64,000 bases of DNA. Source: Capsicum annuum. Its lineage: Eukaryota > Streptophyta > Magnoliopsida > Solanales > Solanaceae. This document shows, piece by piece, positions 34,499-46,487 of the stretch (position 1 is the first letter of the stretch; every line of letters begins with the position of its first letter). Under the pieces are notes generated by a model, which did not search any database, was not told the origin of the DNA, and saw only the letters and a program-made list of their open reading frames with translations. The stretch covers positions 100,544,227 to 100,608,226 of the forward strand of contig NC_061120.1 of the NCBI RefSeq assembly GCF_002878395.1. The letters are read 5' to 3'. Made by a program: the position numbers and the translations under genes.

Positions 34499-34981
34499 TG
34501 ATGATAGGCGAAATTACGCGCCTATATCAATATATTTTGCCCATATTTTAGCCTAGTTTCGAGAACTAATTATCTATTTCGTACACTTTTAGTCCTTTTT
34601 CCTGTAAATGAGCTAACAAATGTGATTAGGAAAGTTTCAGGTATAAATGATGCAAAATACAGCAATTTATGGCTTACTTGACGCAAAAGAAAGCTCACAA
34701 ACGAGATGGAAAGGAGCTGGACGCATAAAGGACTAAATCTGCTGCATGGAAAATCTGTCCCGGGCTAAAACAGCATTTCTGAAGACTTTGGGACTTACAG
34801 ACACAAAGCTGGATTTTTGCCATAATACATTAACCTAGTGCAATTAGGTTATGTGTTTCATCATTCTATTTGGATTATAATTTTGTAACCTTACCCTAGT
34901 ACAATTGGGTCAAGGATTTCATTAGTATATTAGGATTTGGTTATTTATTTTATTAGTTTAGTAGGAGTAGGATAGGAGTAT

Positions 34982-34989
34982 TATAAATA
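34982..34989 (+). promoter_or_regulatory. TATA box in the solo LTR
   Basis: TATAAATA follows a GGAGTAGGATAGGAG purine stretch. It is at a reasonable distance (about 480 bp) from the LTR start for U3/R. Its activity is unknown. Confidence 0.5.
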
Positions 34990-35362
34990 CCCTATCATGT
35001 TAGAGATTTTGGAGAGGAGGAGACATTCTGACAATTCATTCATCTCCTTACAATTAAGACATCTTCCTACAACCCATTCTCAATTCTTCATTCTTCTACT
35101 CTTAAATTCCACAACAAGAGAATCGTTACTTGCTACGGAATCACTAAAACCACACGCCAAACACCTACTATTCACGCCATCCACCATGCAAAACGTGATA
35201 TCCTTCGCATTCATGGGTAACTAAATCTCTTAGTTGGGGTTATGGAAGCCGAATGAGTTACTATCTATAGCTATGAGTTTGTGAGTTCAAGACAAGTATA
35301 TTGCTTATATCATTATTCTCTTCATCTTAAATCTACATTCTTTGCGGTTCAAACACAAGAAC

Positions 35363-35500
35363 ACGCCATTCTAACATCTAACCTGTTCGAGAGAAAGGTT
35401 ATTTGTCTAGAAAAGAAGACGCATAGACCAACGCCAGTCTAACATCTGACTTGTTCGAGAGAAAAGTTATTTGTCTGGAAAAGAGATAATGTCAAGGTAG
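35363..35500 (+). repeat. 69-bp direct duplication in the solo LTR
   Basis: The blocks CTAACATCTAACCTGTTCGA (near 35371) and CTAACATCTGACTTGTTCGA (near 35439) are each followed by GAGAAA(G/A)GTTATTTGTCT. The shift is 68-69 bp, with several substitutions between copies. Confidence 0.8.
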
Positions 35501-35989
35501 TAGGACACCCTTTCCTATTAAAAAGCTAGTGCCGTACCTGGACTAACTTCTTGGAGAATTCGTACCGTTAGTCACGCTTTAAGCTCGAGAGAGTTAAAGT
35601 GAAATAGTCCTTGTTTAGGTCGAGAGACGCTTGGATTTACCATCGACTACAATTCTCTATAAGCAATTACATGTCAAGACTCTACACACTCATAGCCAAT
35701 AGAGACGTATACCTCAGAAGGTGGACATAACCCCAACGCCTCAATTCTCATTGTTTACAACACACGTGACAATCTCTCTTTATTTTGCTATTTTCAGTTC
35801 TTACATTCTTGTTTTGGTTACATACTACAATCCCCCCTTTCCTACGAGACTTGCACTAAAAGTCTAGTAATTTCTCTTGCTTGTTGGCCAAGCTATTCTC
35901 TGTGGGATCGATACCCAACCCAGGTTGGGTTCTATATTTGCTAACGACCGCTTTACACTCCCACGAGAGCTGTAGATTGAGCGTTATCA

Positions 35990-35994
35990 GTGAT
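35990..35994. other. Target-site duplication, right copy (GTGAT)
   Basis: Matches 34494-34498 exactly. The RT reading line of element C continues beyond it. Confidence 0.9.
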
Positions 35995-36559
35995 TAGCAT
36001 GATCTTCTTTACTCTTAGAATAGATCAGAATATCATCAATAAATACAATGACGAACAAGTTAAGAAACTGGTGTGATACATACAACCTTTGGAGAAAAGC
36101 TTTCGGGCTCTAAGATAAGAGATAAAGTGACCTCTAGGTTCCACAGAACTCCCTGCCCATATAACTGGTGTCTCATTCAGGAAAGAAAAAGTGACCTTTC
36201 GAGTTCTGCAATCAAAGGTGGTATAACACGAATGGAGCCAGTCCATACCAAGGATGGCATCAAAATCTATCATATCCACTTCTATAAGGTCTTCCATAGT
36301 TCCCTTCTAGCAACAACAGAATCGCCTACAGGAGTAGAAACAAAGAAGGGTTCTACAATAACTTTGGGCTCCAACCCGAAACCAACAGCCATATAAGGGG
36401 TCACATAGGATAAAGTAGACCCGGGATCAAGCAATACATAAACATCACGAGAAAAGATTCGTAACATACCGGTGACAACATCTGGTGAAGCTTCCACTTC
36501 CTGGCGGTTAGTCAAAGAATATAACCGATTGCGACCGCTTCCGACAGCTGAAGGGGTAC

Positions 36560-37807
36560 CCTTAGGAAAAGGAGCTATAGAGGCGACTTGGGACTTAGCC
36601 CCCCTACAGTTACTCCAGCAGATGGACAATCTCTCTGAAGGTGACCTACTTTTCCATAAGTATAGCAGTTTTTCCCCTCAAACTAGCACTTCCCCAGATG
36701 ATTCCTTTCACAAACTTCACACCGCAGGCGAGTACGCCGCTGTTGGGCCACACTGCTATGAGGTTGTGTACCTAGAGCTTTGGACCTATGAGGAGTCTGA
36801 AAACTCTGAGTTTGTCTATCTGTCGGTGGTTTGGGTGCTGGGGTTCTGGCTTCTGACTGTGCATTATTCCAAAACTTCTTCTTCTTTGACCACTTATTAC
36901 CCCAGTTACCACTCTACGGCTGACTCTGGTGCTGATCCACAGAACTAGCTCTTTTAGCCCGTCTATCATTCTCATTAGATTCAGCAATTTTTTCCTTATT
37001 CTCTTCCACTGGATGTATATGAATGGTCAGTTTAGCAAAGTCTAACTCTTTATTCAACATAGCCACCTAGCACTCAAGTCCCAGGTTATCAGTAAGGTCG
37101 GATGAAAATTTCTTCATTCGGGCCCTCATATTACTAGTCAACTCTAGTGCATAGCGGGATAGTTTATTAAACTTCAAAGTGTACTCCTGGACATTCATAC
37201 TTCCCTGCTTCAGATTCACAAAATCTTCCACTTTAGCCTCCCTCAACTCTAGAGAAAAGAATTGATCAAGGAAAGCATCCACAAATTTGCCCTAAACTAT
37301 GGGCTCAGCACTTTTATCTTTTTCATCTTCCCAGTCGGCATACCACTGATTAACAATGTCATTGAGCTGATAGGTTCCTAGCTCTACCCCTTCAACCTCA
37401 TCCACATGCATCACCTTAAAGATCTTTTCCATCTCATCCACGAACTCCTATGGATCTTTCTCTACCTTGGTGCCAGTGAACTTAGGTGGGTTCATCTTTA
37501 TGAAATGTCCAACTCTAGTAGCCTCAAATGTAATAGATGCAGACCCAACATCTTCCGATCATTGATCTTGGTTAGCTACCAACTGTGTCAGTATATGAAT
37601 AGACCGTCCGAATTCTGCATTTGAAATATCTCCCTAAGCAGTTGTGGGACGGTTTGCATTAGTCTGCGGAGCACGAGGTGGACTGGTCGGGACTCCCAAA
37701 GTAGGGACAAATTCTGAAGTGTGAGCCCTATTATGGGTCCGTATCCCATGAGTGGGATAGACCTCATTTTCCTGAGCATTCTGATCGACGATACGACGTA
37801 GAGGAAT
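36560..37807 (-). pseudogene. gag: gag of element C, inactivated; start codon lost
   Basis: The reading line starts at about 37807 with IPLRRIVDQNAQENEVYP. Where D has ATGCCTCTC at its gag start, C has ATTCCTCTA, so the start codon appears mutated. Capsid-like region: FVDEMEKIFKVMHVDEVEG near 37450-37395 and an open segment 37282-37067 with KVEDFVNLKQGSMNVQEYTL. The basic linker follows at 37000-36850. A double-cysteine knuckle near 36725-36628 reads CEVCERNHLGKC and then CYTYGKVGHLQRDC; the second knuckle has Tyr in place of its second Cys. Only about five stops interrupt about 415 codons, which makes it the cleanest gag here. Confidence 0.82.
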
Positions 37808-38001
37808 AACTGTGTTTCTGAAACACAAGTGATTATTGATTAGGGGACAGTTCAGACTCTAAAGCACGAACTAAATCACAAAGAAAGGAAACATTTCCTA
37901 AACGCCTAGCAGCCTACTGCTAATAAGTGTGGTGCGCACCACACCCATAAATAAGACTATAGCTGACGCAATTTCACAGACACCCTGGGACCATGAACCG
38001 T

Positions 38002-38013
38002 GCTTTGATACCA
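38002..38013 (-). other. Primer binding site of element C
   Basis: Minus-strand TGGTATCAAAGC, an 11/12 match to the initiator tRNA-Met complement, lies four bases from the LTR edge at 38018. Confidence 0.85.
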
Positions 38014-38017
38014 AGTT

Positions 38018-39671
38018 TGTCATGACCTGAATCAGGGCCTGTCCGTGACAAACATTTCAAACCATTGTGGCCCGAAACACCCCTATTTGTCTGGTAATTA
38101 TGCGCCTAATTCATATGATCAAAAAAATGCAAAAAAACACAATAATTCGGAAACATGGTCATAAATATGAAAAGAGACAATAACGGGGAGATAATATTCC
38201 CTCAACATCAATTATCCTCTGAACAACTCTCTGCAAAAATCTCTAACAAATGACTAAAACAATGTCTATCTGAAAATTGGGACAAGGCTCCCAGTAGACC
38301 CAAAACTAATATAAGATAAAAGAACTGCAGGACATAAGACCTTCTGAAACATAGAAGACTCACCACTTGTCTCTACAGCTCTGTCTGAATGATCTACTGA
38401 TTCTCTTACCCCGTAGACTGGGCCTTTAAACCTGGAAGGTTGGAGAGGGGAGGGGGTCAACACAAAAGTACTGGCACGCAGAGATATCAAAACAAAACAT
38501 AATATTTTTACAATATATAGTTGAGAGCCACTATAAAGCAATTTCGTATCAAATCATTTGAAAGCACATGGGTTTAATGCAATAGTCTTTTCTCAATAAT
38601 AATGAAATGCAACTGAGCTAGGTGGAATACCCTACATAATTTACCCCAACTATCAAACCTCGGTTGCCGCCGGGATTATAGTATAAGTGAGGGAGAGATA
38701 CACAAAACCACAAAGTATGGTGTCTCGACCCAAATAAAATATGGTAGTGAATAAAACCACAAAGCATGGCTCCTAACCATAATCCCAATTTAGGATAATA
38801 TAATATCAGGTACGCAAGACCACAAAGCATGGTACCGATATTCTATGTCGGCAAACACGTTCTTCCAGTGATGAGCCGCTTGTTTCTCAAATGCCTTCTT
38901 CGGGCATCCATCTTTCTCATGTAAAATCAATGCATTCATATTTCATCTTATTCAATCGCATATCATATTTTGAAGGGTATCGTCATACCCTACTTGTAAG
39001 TCATCAATATGACATCCATATATGCATAATCATGTAAAAACGAAGGTGCTTCATCATTTACAAGTGATGAACAGTATTTATTTCAAATTCATGCTCTCTT
39101 TTGTTGATCACTATATAATATAGAGTATTAAAACATTATCATGGGAATTTGAAAACAATTTATCATACATATTTATCAAACTTCCATGGAAAATCTCAAA
39201 TCACATATACATGGTTTCAACTAATGAAGTATATAGGTAAACAATTCCAATGACATAAAAAAATGACTTAGAAATCATATTGAAAGCAAGATATTAGCAT
39301 TTGATTGAAAACCCCCATTTAAAAGCATGCATGTTCATAAAAACTACACCGATGAGATATTAAGATAACCCCACGTACCTCTGTTTTCCAAGGCTAATAG
39401 ATGATTCTTGAAGCTTGTGGATTGGTGATTCCAAATATGTAATTATCTTTGAAAACCTACGGTTAAATCTTGAACTATTTGGGTTTTTATTTTGAAACCC
39501 TAAGGAGAGTTCTTGAGCACTTTTGATGAAAGAATACGTATTTTGGGTCCTTGAAACTAAATCTCGTGTTTTAGGGATAAGTAAGGGTAGAAAAAGACAA
39601 CTTTGTCCTTAACACGGAGTGGTTAATTCACCAGAATTCCTTACATAGGCATCGCTAATCCCATCGCCTAT
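38018..39671 (-). repeat. 5' LTR of element C, truncated
   Basis: Homologous to 30111-31770 nearly base for base at first, then cut within the first unit of the 33-bp array (CATCGCCTATC). The remaining 0.5 kb, with the other repeat units, is absent. The breakpoint coincides with the broken start of LTR D. Confidence 0.88.
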
Positions 39672-41942
39672 CGATTGAATTCTTGAGAAGGATATTGCCA
39701 TAGTGAATTTAAAATGAGCATATCTTTCATTGTAATAAGATTTTTTGATATCATGACCCACCAACAAATAGATAAATGAATTATCTTTCTAACTATACCA
39801 ATTTTTCCTTAATCCGATATTGGAGTAAAAAGTTATGCCCGTTTTACCAGAGAGTTGTCCGACTGCTAAGGTGCGAGATAGTTCTGTCACTCTGGCCATT
39901 GCAACCTAGATAGTGAGCCTATTTTCTGGATATATAAAGATGGTTTTAGTGATGGTTAGTCACCAGAGTGATTGTCGTCAGCCAGACCGTCAACCACATC
40001 CGTTGAAGCAATTTAAAGATGTTTTAATGAGTTTTTTTGGTTCTTTTTCCATCCCTTTTAACCCCTAAATTCCATAAAATTAAATAAATTAACTCCTCAT
40101 TCATCATAAATATTAAAATGAGGTTTTATTTCAAGATCATTCCCAAAGAATACGATTCAAATCCTTCTTCAAGAAAACTCAAGAATCAAAATCTCACCAA
40201 TCAAGAACCTTCAAGAAAAGTTATTCTCTATCAAGATTCAAGCTTTTGAGGTATGTTAGATGTTCATTCATGGTTCCTCTTAAACAATGGAGTCCAAGAA
40301 CCCAATTTCAAATTCAAAGTTATGTTTTTTACATGATTATTATGATTTCTTTCCATAAATTTTGATTCTACACCATGTTTACACATAATTGTTCTTGTTA
40401 TTAAATCCCATATGTTTGAATGGTGTTTTTCATTGATTTAAGAATTAATTGGTGATTTTATTATTGAAATTATTCTTTTACAACAATCTTTAAAACTAAT
40501 CCCATGCTTAGCTTAAACCATGCATTACAAGTGTTTGATGAAATGCCTACAATAAGGAGTTTAGAATAAATTCTTGCATTTCATGTCATAAAAGTGTTAG
40601 TATGATCTTGATATTATTGCTATTAAGTCCCAGGGGTTTGAATATCCAAAATTTAGCTGCATACCTAGTTTTTAGTATTTACAGAATGGTTTAAAAATAG
40701 TTCTAAGCATTATTAGTTTGACTATTTATTACATTTATTTAAACTCAGTTAAGTCTAATAATTAGTGTAATTAAGTTGGGAGTAACACTTAGCACCGAGC
40801 GAGCGTAGGGATGGTGTTTCCCCTGTCAGTTAGGAATAAGGCACTAGTAGAAGTCCCTAGGTTCCATACCCATGGCGCCACTGTATATTTTGAGTGGTCC
40901 CCCATTAGTTAGGAATGACACCCTAGTCATTCGAGACTTCAGATTAGTAGATCTAAATAGCCAGTGTTAGTACCCATGGCATGATACTGACTTTCTTCCA
41001 ACTAGGGTTATAGGTTGGACCCTGATAATATATAAGGGCATGTAGGTTATAGCTAGCTCCCAAAGTCTCAGACTAGTATTCGGCTCAGTAATTTAGTTTC
41101 AGTTTTGCTTGACCATAACATACAAATATTAGTTACTCATTTATCAGTACTTAGTATTTCAATTTTCAGACTATATTTCATGCATCCTCAGTACATACAG
41201 ATTTTATGCATCTTCAATACTTATATGTTTCATGCATCCTCAATACTTACTGATTTTATGTATCCTCAGTACTTACAGATTTCATGCATTCTTATTATTT
41301 ATAGATTTCACGTGCCTCAGTATCTATAGATTTCATGCACACTATTTAGTACTTTATGTTATACATATATATATATATATTCAGAAAGTTATTATTCATG
41401 TTCATGAAACCATGCATATTAGCTTACTTCAATTATCATGCTAGTTCATTCAAAGTACTGATCTTATACTCATTACTTACGCTATGATGTATCATATGAT
41501 AGGTTTGCATGCCCAGTTTCTAGATCGCGCATAGTATTTCTAGACTATCAATCATAGATGTGGTGGTCCTCATATTTTGAGGATAGATTAATTTATCATC
41601 ATGTTTTTAGTTCAATAGCTAGACAAAGTTAGTTGGAGCCTATCCTATCCACTCACATTCAATAAGTTTAGAGGATTTTGGATATCTCAAATAGTTAGTT
41701 AGTTCTCAAATTTCAATTGTCATTGTCAGATATTTTTAATCAGTGTTATCATTTTGGTTTACAGATTCTATCATATTTATTACTTAAGACCTTATGGAAT
41801 TCCTTAGTTAAATTCTGCATATAACCTTTTATTATTAGTTTTACTTAGTGCTCACGATAGGTACCAGCTCATGGGTTAGCTTGTTTTCCCTCAAGACCGT
41901 AAGCACTATATGGCTCCAAAGGTGTATTCTCAGGGCGTTACA
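39672..41942 (+). repeat. 5' LTR of element D, 5' end missing
   Basis: Aligns with 46641-48935 (blocks GAGCATATCTTTCA, AAAAAGTTATGCCC, AGTTGTCCGACTG, GCTCACGATAGGT). It ends GGGCGTTACA three bases before the primer site region. Compared with the 3' LTR it lacks about the first 155 bp. It carries a 26-bp tandem array and a TA microsatellite (about 41364-41383). Confidence 0.88.
41176..41342 (+). repeat. 26-bp tandem array in 5' LTR of D
   Basis: About six to seven units of TTTCATGCATCCTCAGTACT plus TACAGA. The same array with different copy-level changes is present at 48178-48320 in the 3' LTR, so it was in the element when it inserted. Confidence 0.88.
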
Positions 41943-41946
41943 AACT

Positions 41947-41958
41947 TGGTATTAGAGA
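41947..41958 (+). other. Primer binding site of element D
   Basis: TGGTATTAGAGA, a 10/12 match to the initiator tRNA-Met complement, is four bases after the LTR end. A leader with CGCCACACTTAT (about 42030) follows. Confidence 0.82.
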
Positions 41959-42163
41959 CTAAGGTTCTAAAGTGTCCTAGAGAGTCTAAAAGCTATGTCA
42001 AGTAAAGTCTTATACATGGGTGTGTAGCGCGCCACACTTATGGACAAAAGACTACAAGATATTTTGGGAAAAGTTTCTCTTCTTTCAGTGTTTATATCAT
42101 GCGAAAGAGCATGATCCCAACTTAAACTCATCATCTAATTAATCTTCTTTCCATTTACAGAAC

Positions 42164-42860
42164 ATGCCTCTCAGAAAGACTATCAGAAGAAGAAACAAAA
42201 ATCCACCAGTACATCCGCTAGTTTAGAAAGATCCCCTGAATAAGCCAATCTCTCACATCATATTTAGAGTTGCTTTCACTACCTTAGCTTATTCAGTAGT
42301 TTCTCAAAACCATCTGAATACTGTTGTCCCATCTAGACTTTTAATTCATGCTAACCTGAGTGAGAAGAAGGAGCATTGGAAGAAAGAGATAAAGAATAAG
42401 AGGGCCAAAACAAGTAGTTTTAAGCCTAGGTCAAGGGATAGTAACTGCTCCTAATTCCATTAGAAATTCTCAGCTCCAGCACTTCCTTAAGCCAGTTTAA
42501 TTGTGCTTAAGTTTAAGAATCATAGTTGAAATAAAACACCAGGCACTAAGTTAAAAGATAGTGGGAAGGGTGTTCGCACTAATCTGCTTTGCAAATAATA
42601 TGGTAAGAATCATAAGGGTATGTGTAGAGTCGGTAGTGATGTGTGTTTTTGATGTGTCGAGTCAGGCCATAGAGTCAGAGAATGTCCTAAGGTTGGTCTG
42701 GGAGTTAGCACAATCATCCTTTAGTCCCATTGGATCGCTTGACTCAGCAGGGCACTACTCCTAATGCAAATTGTGGTCAGAGTCAAAATAGATTTTATGT
42801 ACTCCATTCCCAACATGATCAAGAAAGTTATCCTAATATTGTTATGTGTATGTTACAGGT
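42164..42860 (+). pseudogene. gag: gag remnant of element D, capsid deleted
   Basis: ATG at 42164 (MPLRKTIRRRNKNPPVHP), following CATTTACAGAAC. The N-terminal basic piece is followed by a short Ser/Lys-rich region (HANLSEKKEHWKK near 42350-42385). The expected capsid motifs, such as those near 37450 in C, are absent, so several hundred bases are missing. A double knuckle is readable in one frame at about 42585-42685: KNHKGMC, then ESGHRVRECP, with two stops at conserved positions. It is not functional. Confidence 0.75.
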
Positions 42861-45800
42861 ATGTTATAGGTGTTTCACTTACATGTATATGCTTTATTAG
42901 ATTCTGGAGCTTCTCTTTCTTTTTAACCCCTTATATAGACTTCAACTTCGGAGTCAGTCCTTAAAATCTTAGTGGGCCCTTTCTCAGTGTCTACTCCAGT
43001 GGGTAAGTCTATCATAGCCTAGCGGGTATAAAAGAACTGCTCAGTTACAATGTCTTGAAAAGTTATTTTAGTAGACTGTGTAGTGTTAGAGATGATGGAT
43101 TTTGACATCATTCTCAGCCTGGATTGTCTCCATTAATGATATGCTTTAGTTGATTATAGAAACAGAGTTGTCCATTTTTAGTTTCCAAATAAACCAGTCC
43201 TTGAATGGAGAGGTAGTACTACAACGCTTAGGGGTCAACTTATTTCATACCTTAGAGCGAGAAAAATTATATCCAAGGGGTGTATTTATCATCTTATTCA
43301 AGTCAAAGACTGTAATTAAGATTTTTCTAATCTCTAGTAAGTTTTAGTAGTAAGGAAATTTCCAGATGTGTTCCCTAAAGATCTCTCTGGAGTTTCTCCC
43401 GAAAGGGAAATTGACTTTTGCATAGACCTTCTTCCAGATACCTAGCTATCTCTATTCCATCATATAGAATTTCTCCATCCAAACTCAAAGAGTTGAAAGA
43501 ATAGTTGAAATACCTCTTTGGTAAGGGATTCATCAGGCCCAATATATTCCCGTGGGGTGCACCAGTTCTTTTCCTGCATAAAAAAGATGGTTCGCTTAGA
43601 ATATGCATTGATTACCGTCATTTGAACAAAGTCAACATCAATAATAAATATCCACTCCCTAGAATCAATGAGTTATTCAACCAATTTCAGGGTGCAAGTT
43701 ATTTCTCCAAGATAGACCTCAGATCCAGCTATTATCAGCTCAGATTCAGGGAATATGACATCCTAAAAATAGCTTTCAGAACTTGGTATAGTCACTTTGA
43801 GTTATTAGTCGTGTCCTTTGGTCTCACTAATACCCTAGAAGCCTTTATGGACTTGATGAACCGAGTGTTCAAGCAGTATTTTAAAATATTTGTCATAGTC
43901 TTCATCGATGATATTCTTGTCTACTCCTGCAATGAAAATAATCATGTAGACCACCTTAGAATTGTATTACAGACTCTTAGAGCTCATCAGTTTTTCGCCA
44001 AGTTCAGTAAGTATGATTTTTGGATAAGGTCAGTAGCTTTTCTTGGCCATATTTTTTCTGGTCATGGCATTATAGTTAACTCTCAAAAGACCAAAGCTGT
44101 CAGAAACTTGCTCAGGCCCATCTTTCCATTAGATATCAGGATTTTCTTGAGTTTGGCTGTATATTATCGATGGTTTGTTTAATGATTTTCATCCTTTTCA
44201 CCCCCCATGTCTAGATTGACTCAAAAGAAAGTTAAGTTTCAGTGGTCAGATTCTTATGAAAAGAATTTTTAGGAGGTGAAGACTCGACTCACCATAACCC
44301 CAGTTTTGACTTTGCCTGATGGTTCATATGGGTTTATTGTGTACTATGATACTTCTAGAGTTGGATTGGGTTGTGTTTTGATGCAAAAGGGTAAGTTTAT
44401 AGCTTATGCTTCTAGGAATCTTAACCCTCATGGAAAGAATTACCCCACCCATAATCTTGAACTAGTAGCTGTTGTGTTTGCCTTAAAGATTTGGAGGCAC
44501 TATTTGTATGGGGTGCATATTGATGTGTTCACAGACCATAAAAGCTTTCAGTATGTGTTTACGCAGAAGGATTTAAATATGTATTTGAGAAGATAGTTAA
44601 AATTATTGAAAGACTATGATATGAGTGTTTTGTACCACCCAAGCAAGACCAATGTAGTAGAAGAGGCCCTAAGTATATTGCTATAGGTAGGGTTTCTTAT
44701 ATTGAGGATGACAAGAAGAAGTTAGTTAGGGAAGTTCATCACCTTTCCATATTAGGTGTTCATTTGGTTGATTCAGCTGAGGGTAGTGTCTGCATTCATA
44801 ATAGTTTAGAATCTTCTTTAGTTGCTAAAGTGAACGAAAAACAAGATAGGGATCCCAGTCTGGTTAAGTTGAAGGAGTCAATCAGAGATCAGAAAGTAGA
44901 GGTTTTCTCCCAAGAGGGAGATGGTGTTTTGTGTTGTCAGGGTAGATTGTGTATGTTATGTGTAGATGATTTAAGATAGTGAATTCTTTCATATGTGCCT
45001 GATGCACATTACTCTACTCATCCAGGGGCCATGAAGATGTACCACGATCTGTGGGAAATCTATTGCTGAAGTGGTATGAATAGGTATATTGAAGATTTTG
45101 TAGCAAAATGCTTCACTTGTAAACAGGTTAAGATAGAACATCAAAAGCATAGTGGGTCTATGCAGGAGCTCAGTATTTCCACTTGGAAGTGGGAGGAAGT
45201 GAACATTGATTTGGTGACAAGGTTTCGTCATACTCGTCATCAGCATGATTCAATTTGGGTCATTATGGACAAATGACCAAATCAGCCTATTTCTTACCAT
45301 TCCATACTTCTTATTCATCTGAGGACTATGCCAAGCTCTATATTAAGAAGTTGGTTAGGTCGTATGGTGTTCCACTATATATCATATCAGATAGAGGTAC
45401 TCAGTTTACCTCTCACTTTTGGAAAGCCTTTTGTAAGGGTCTTGGTACCTAAGTTCACCTCAGTACAAACTTTCACCCTCAGAAAGATGGTCAGGCAGAG
45501 AGCAACATTCAGACCCTTGATGATATTTTGAGAGCCTGTGTAGTTGATTTTAATGTTAGTTGGGATGATCACTTACCTTTGATTGAGTTTGAATATAATA
45601 ATATCCATCATTTCATTATTCAAGTAGCTCCATTTGAGGCTCTATATGGGAGGGGATGTAGATCTCCTATTGGTTGGTTTGATATAGGTGAGACAACTTA
45701 TGAAAGGCCTGGCTTAGTGTTCGATGATTTAGAGAAAGTTTAGTTGATCAAGGAAAGGCTTAGGGGAGCCTAAAGCCAACAAAAATCATATGCAAATGTG

Positions 45801-46261
45801 AGGAGGAAGGATCTTGAGTTTGAGATTGGTGATTTGTATATCTAAAGATCTTTACCATGAAGGGGGTAAAGAGTTTTGGTAAGAAAGGGAAGCTTAGTCC
45901 CTAATATGTTGGCCCTTACAGAATTTTGATCCATTTTAGAAAGGTGGCTTATGAGCTTGAGCTACCTACAGACATAGCATCAGTGCACCCAATATTCTAT
46001 ATCTCTTTGTTGAAGAAGTGTATTGGTTACCCAACAGTAGTTGTCCCTTTATAAAGTGTAGATGTTCAGAACAACCTTTCTTATGAAGAAGTTCGAGTCA
46101 AGATCCTTGATTGCCAGATTCGTAGACTAAGGAACAAAGAAATTCCGTTGGTCAAAGTTCGTTGGAGAAACCAGTCCGTTGAGGGAGCCACTTGAGAAGC
46201 AGAAGTAGATATGCAGACCAAGTACCCTCATCTTTTATCCACGAACTCAAACTCAGCTTAA
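42861..46261 (+). pseudogene. pol: pol of element D: protease, RT, RNase H, integrase, chromodomain; lightly damaged
   Basis: Protease: ALLDSGASLSFLTP with Asp at 42900, then MMDFDIILSLDCL near 43090. RT: open 43505-44182, containing [34 protein letters not shown] and the catalytic FIDD at 43901-43912. RNase H: open 44276-44596 with [27 protein letters not shown] and [12 protein letters not shown]; the last Asp is altered (VVEEAL, about 44655). Integrase: partly readable HHCC region (CFTCKQVKIEH at 45109-45141), Asp 45208, Asp 45390 ([10 protein letters not shown]), Glu 45498. Frames change near 45270 and 45450. Chromodomain at 46085-46225 with VKVRWRNQSVEGAT, then a stop where Trp is expected; the frame ends at 46261. 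Of all the pol genes here, this one could most recently have been active. Confidence 0.88.
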
Positions 46262-46472
46262 GGTAACAATTTTTCCGAGCATTTCTCTTTTAAATACTCA
46301 GTTCCAGCAGCATACTATTCTAATGTCATTCATGCATTCATGCAACCAGTTTAGTCATATGTCATGATTCACTCTCGGTCATGTAATCACATTTTCAGTA
46401 TGTATATTCAGCATGTAACCTCAATTCCTCAGTGTTCTCAGCTTAACTAACCTCATTCGAGGATAAATGTTT

Positions 46473-46487
46473 TCAAGAGAGAGATAT
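46473..46487 (+). other. Polypurine tract of element D
   Basis: CAAGAGAGAGATAT stands immediately before TGTAATACCCC, the 3' LTR start. Confidence 0.75.

Larger units (their letters stand above)
34499..35989 (+). mobile_element. Solo LTR, Athila/Tat-like, 1491 bp
   Basis: Starts TGATGATAGGCG, ends GAGCGTTATCA, and is flanked by the perfect duplication GTGAT. There is no internal region, so it arose by recombination between the two LTRs of a full element. The last part (GGGATCGATACCCAACCC, then the GACCGC block) is typical of LTRs from the Athila/Tat group of Ty3/gypsy elements; this attribution is from general knowledge. A TATAAATA box lies at 34982-34989. The LTR also holds a 69-bp direct duplication (35363-35500). 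It lies in the RT region of element C. Confidence 0.88.
32350..36560 (-). pseudogene. pol: pol of element C: protease to chromodomain, with deletions and a nested solo LTR
   Basis: Protease: open 36629-36282 with VLLDPGSTLSYVTP (Asp codon 36426-36428), then DFDAILGMDWLHS (36297-36025). RT: the N-terminal half is missing. Sequence jumps at about 36070 from the protease linker to [17 protein letters not shown], so the FIDD box is present. It is then split by the solo LTR and resumes at 34493 with CEFWLDTIVFLG and YYRRFVESF. RNase H at 34130-33850 is frame-broken and lacks about 20 residues; VVADALSRLSMG is readable near 33850. Integrase: intact HHCC region (33632-33327), first Asp in NMDF, second Asp in ISDRGTQF. 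About 35 residues carrying the catalytic Glu are deleted near 33030. A chromodomain (32560-32380) with VKVLWRNQKVEEATWE is intact and ends at 32357. Confidence 0.88.
30111..39671 (-). mobile_element. Element C: minus-strand Ty3/gypsy chromovirus with nested solo LTR
   Basis: Read on the minus strand: 5' LTR (38018-39671, truncated), primer site (38002-38013), gag, pol with chromodomain, a clean polypurine tract (32300-32312) and 3' LTR (30111-32299). The LTRs are more alike than those of A, so C is younger. A solo LTR (34499-35989) sits in the RT region. C lies inside element G. Its 5' LTR is cut at about 39671, where the truncated LTR of D begins. Pol has deletions that remove half of RT and the integrase Glu. 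Confidence 0.9.

Noticed and set aside
36472..36948. Plus-strand frame of 158 codons opposite element C
   Set aside because: It is the antisense of gag and protease of C. The minus strand has the conserved domains and the plus-strand product has none.
41105..41444. Overlapping plus-strand frames of about 70 codons
   Set aside because: Translations of the 26-bp LTR repeat of element D, with no homologous motif.
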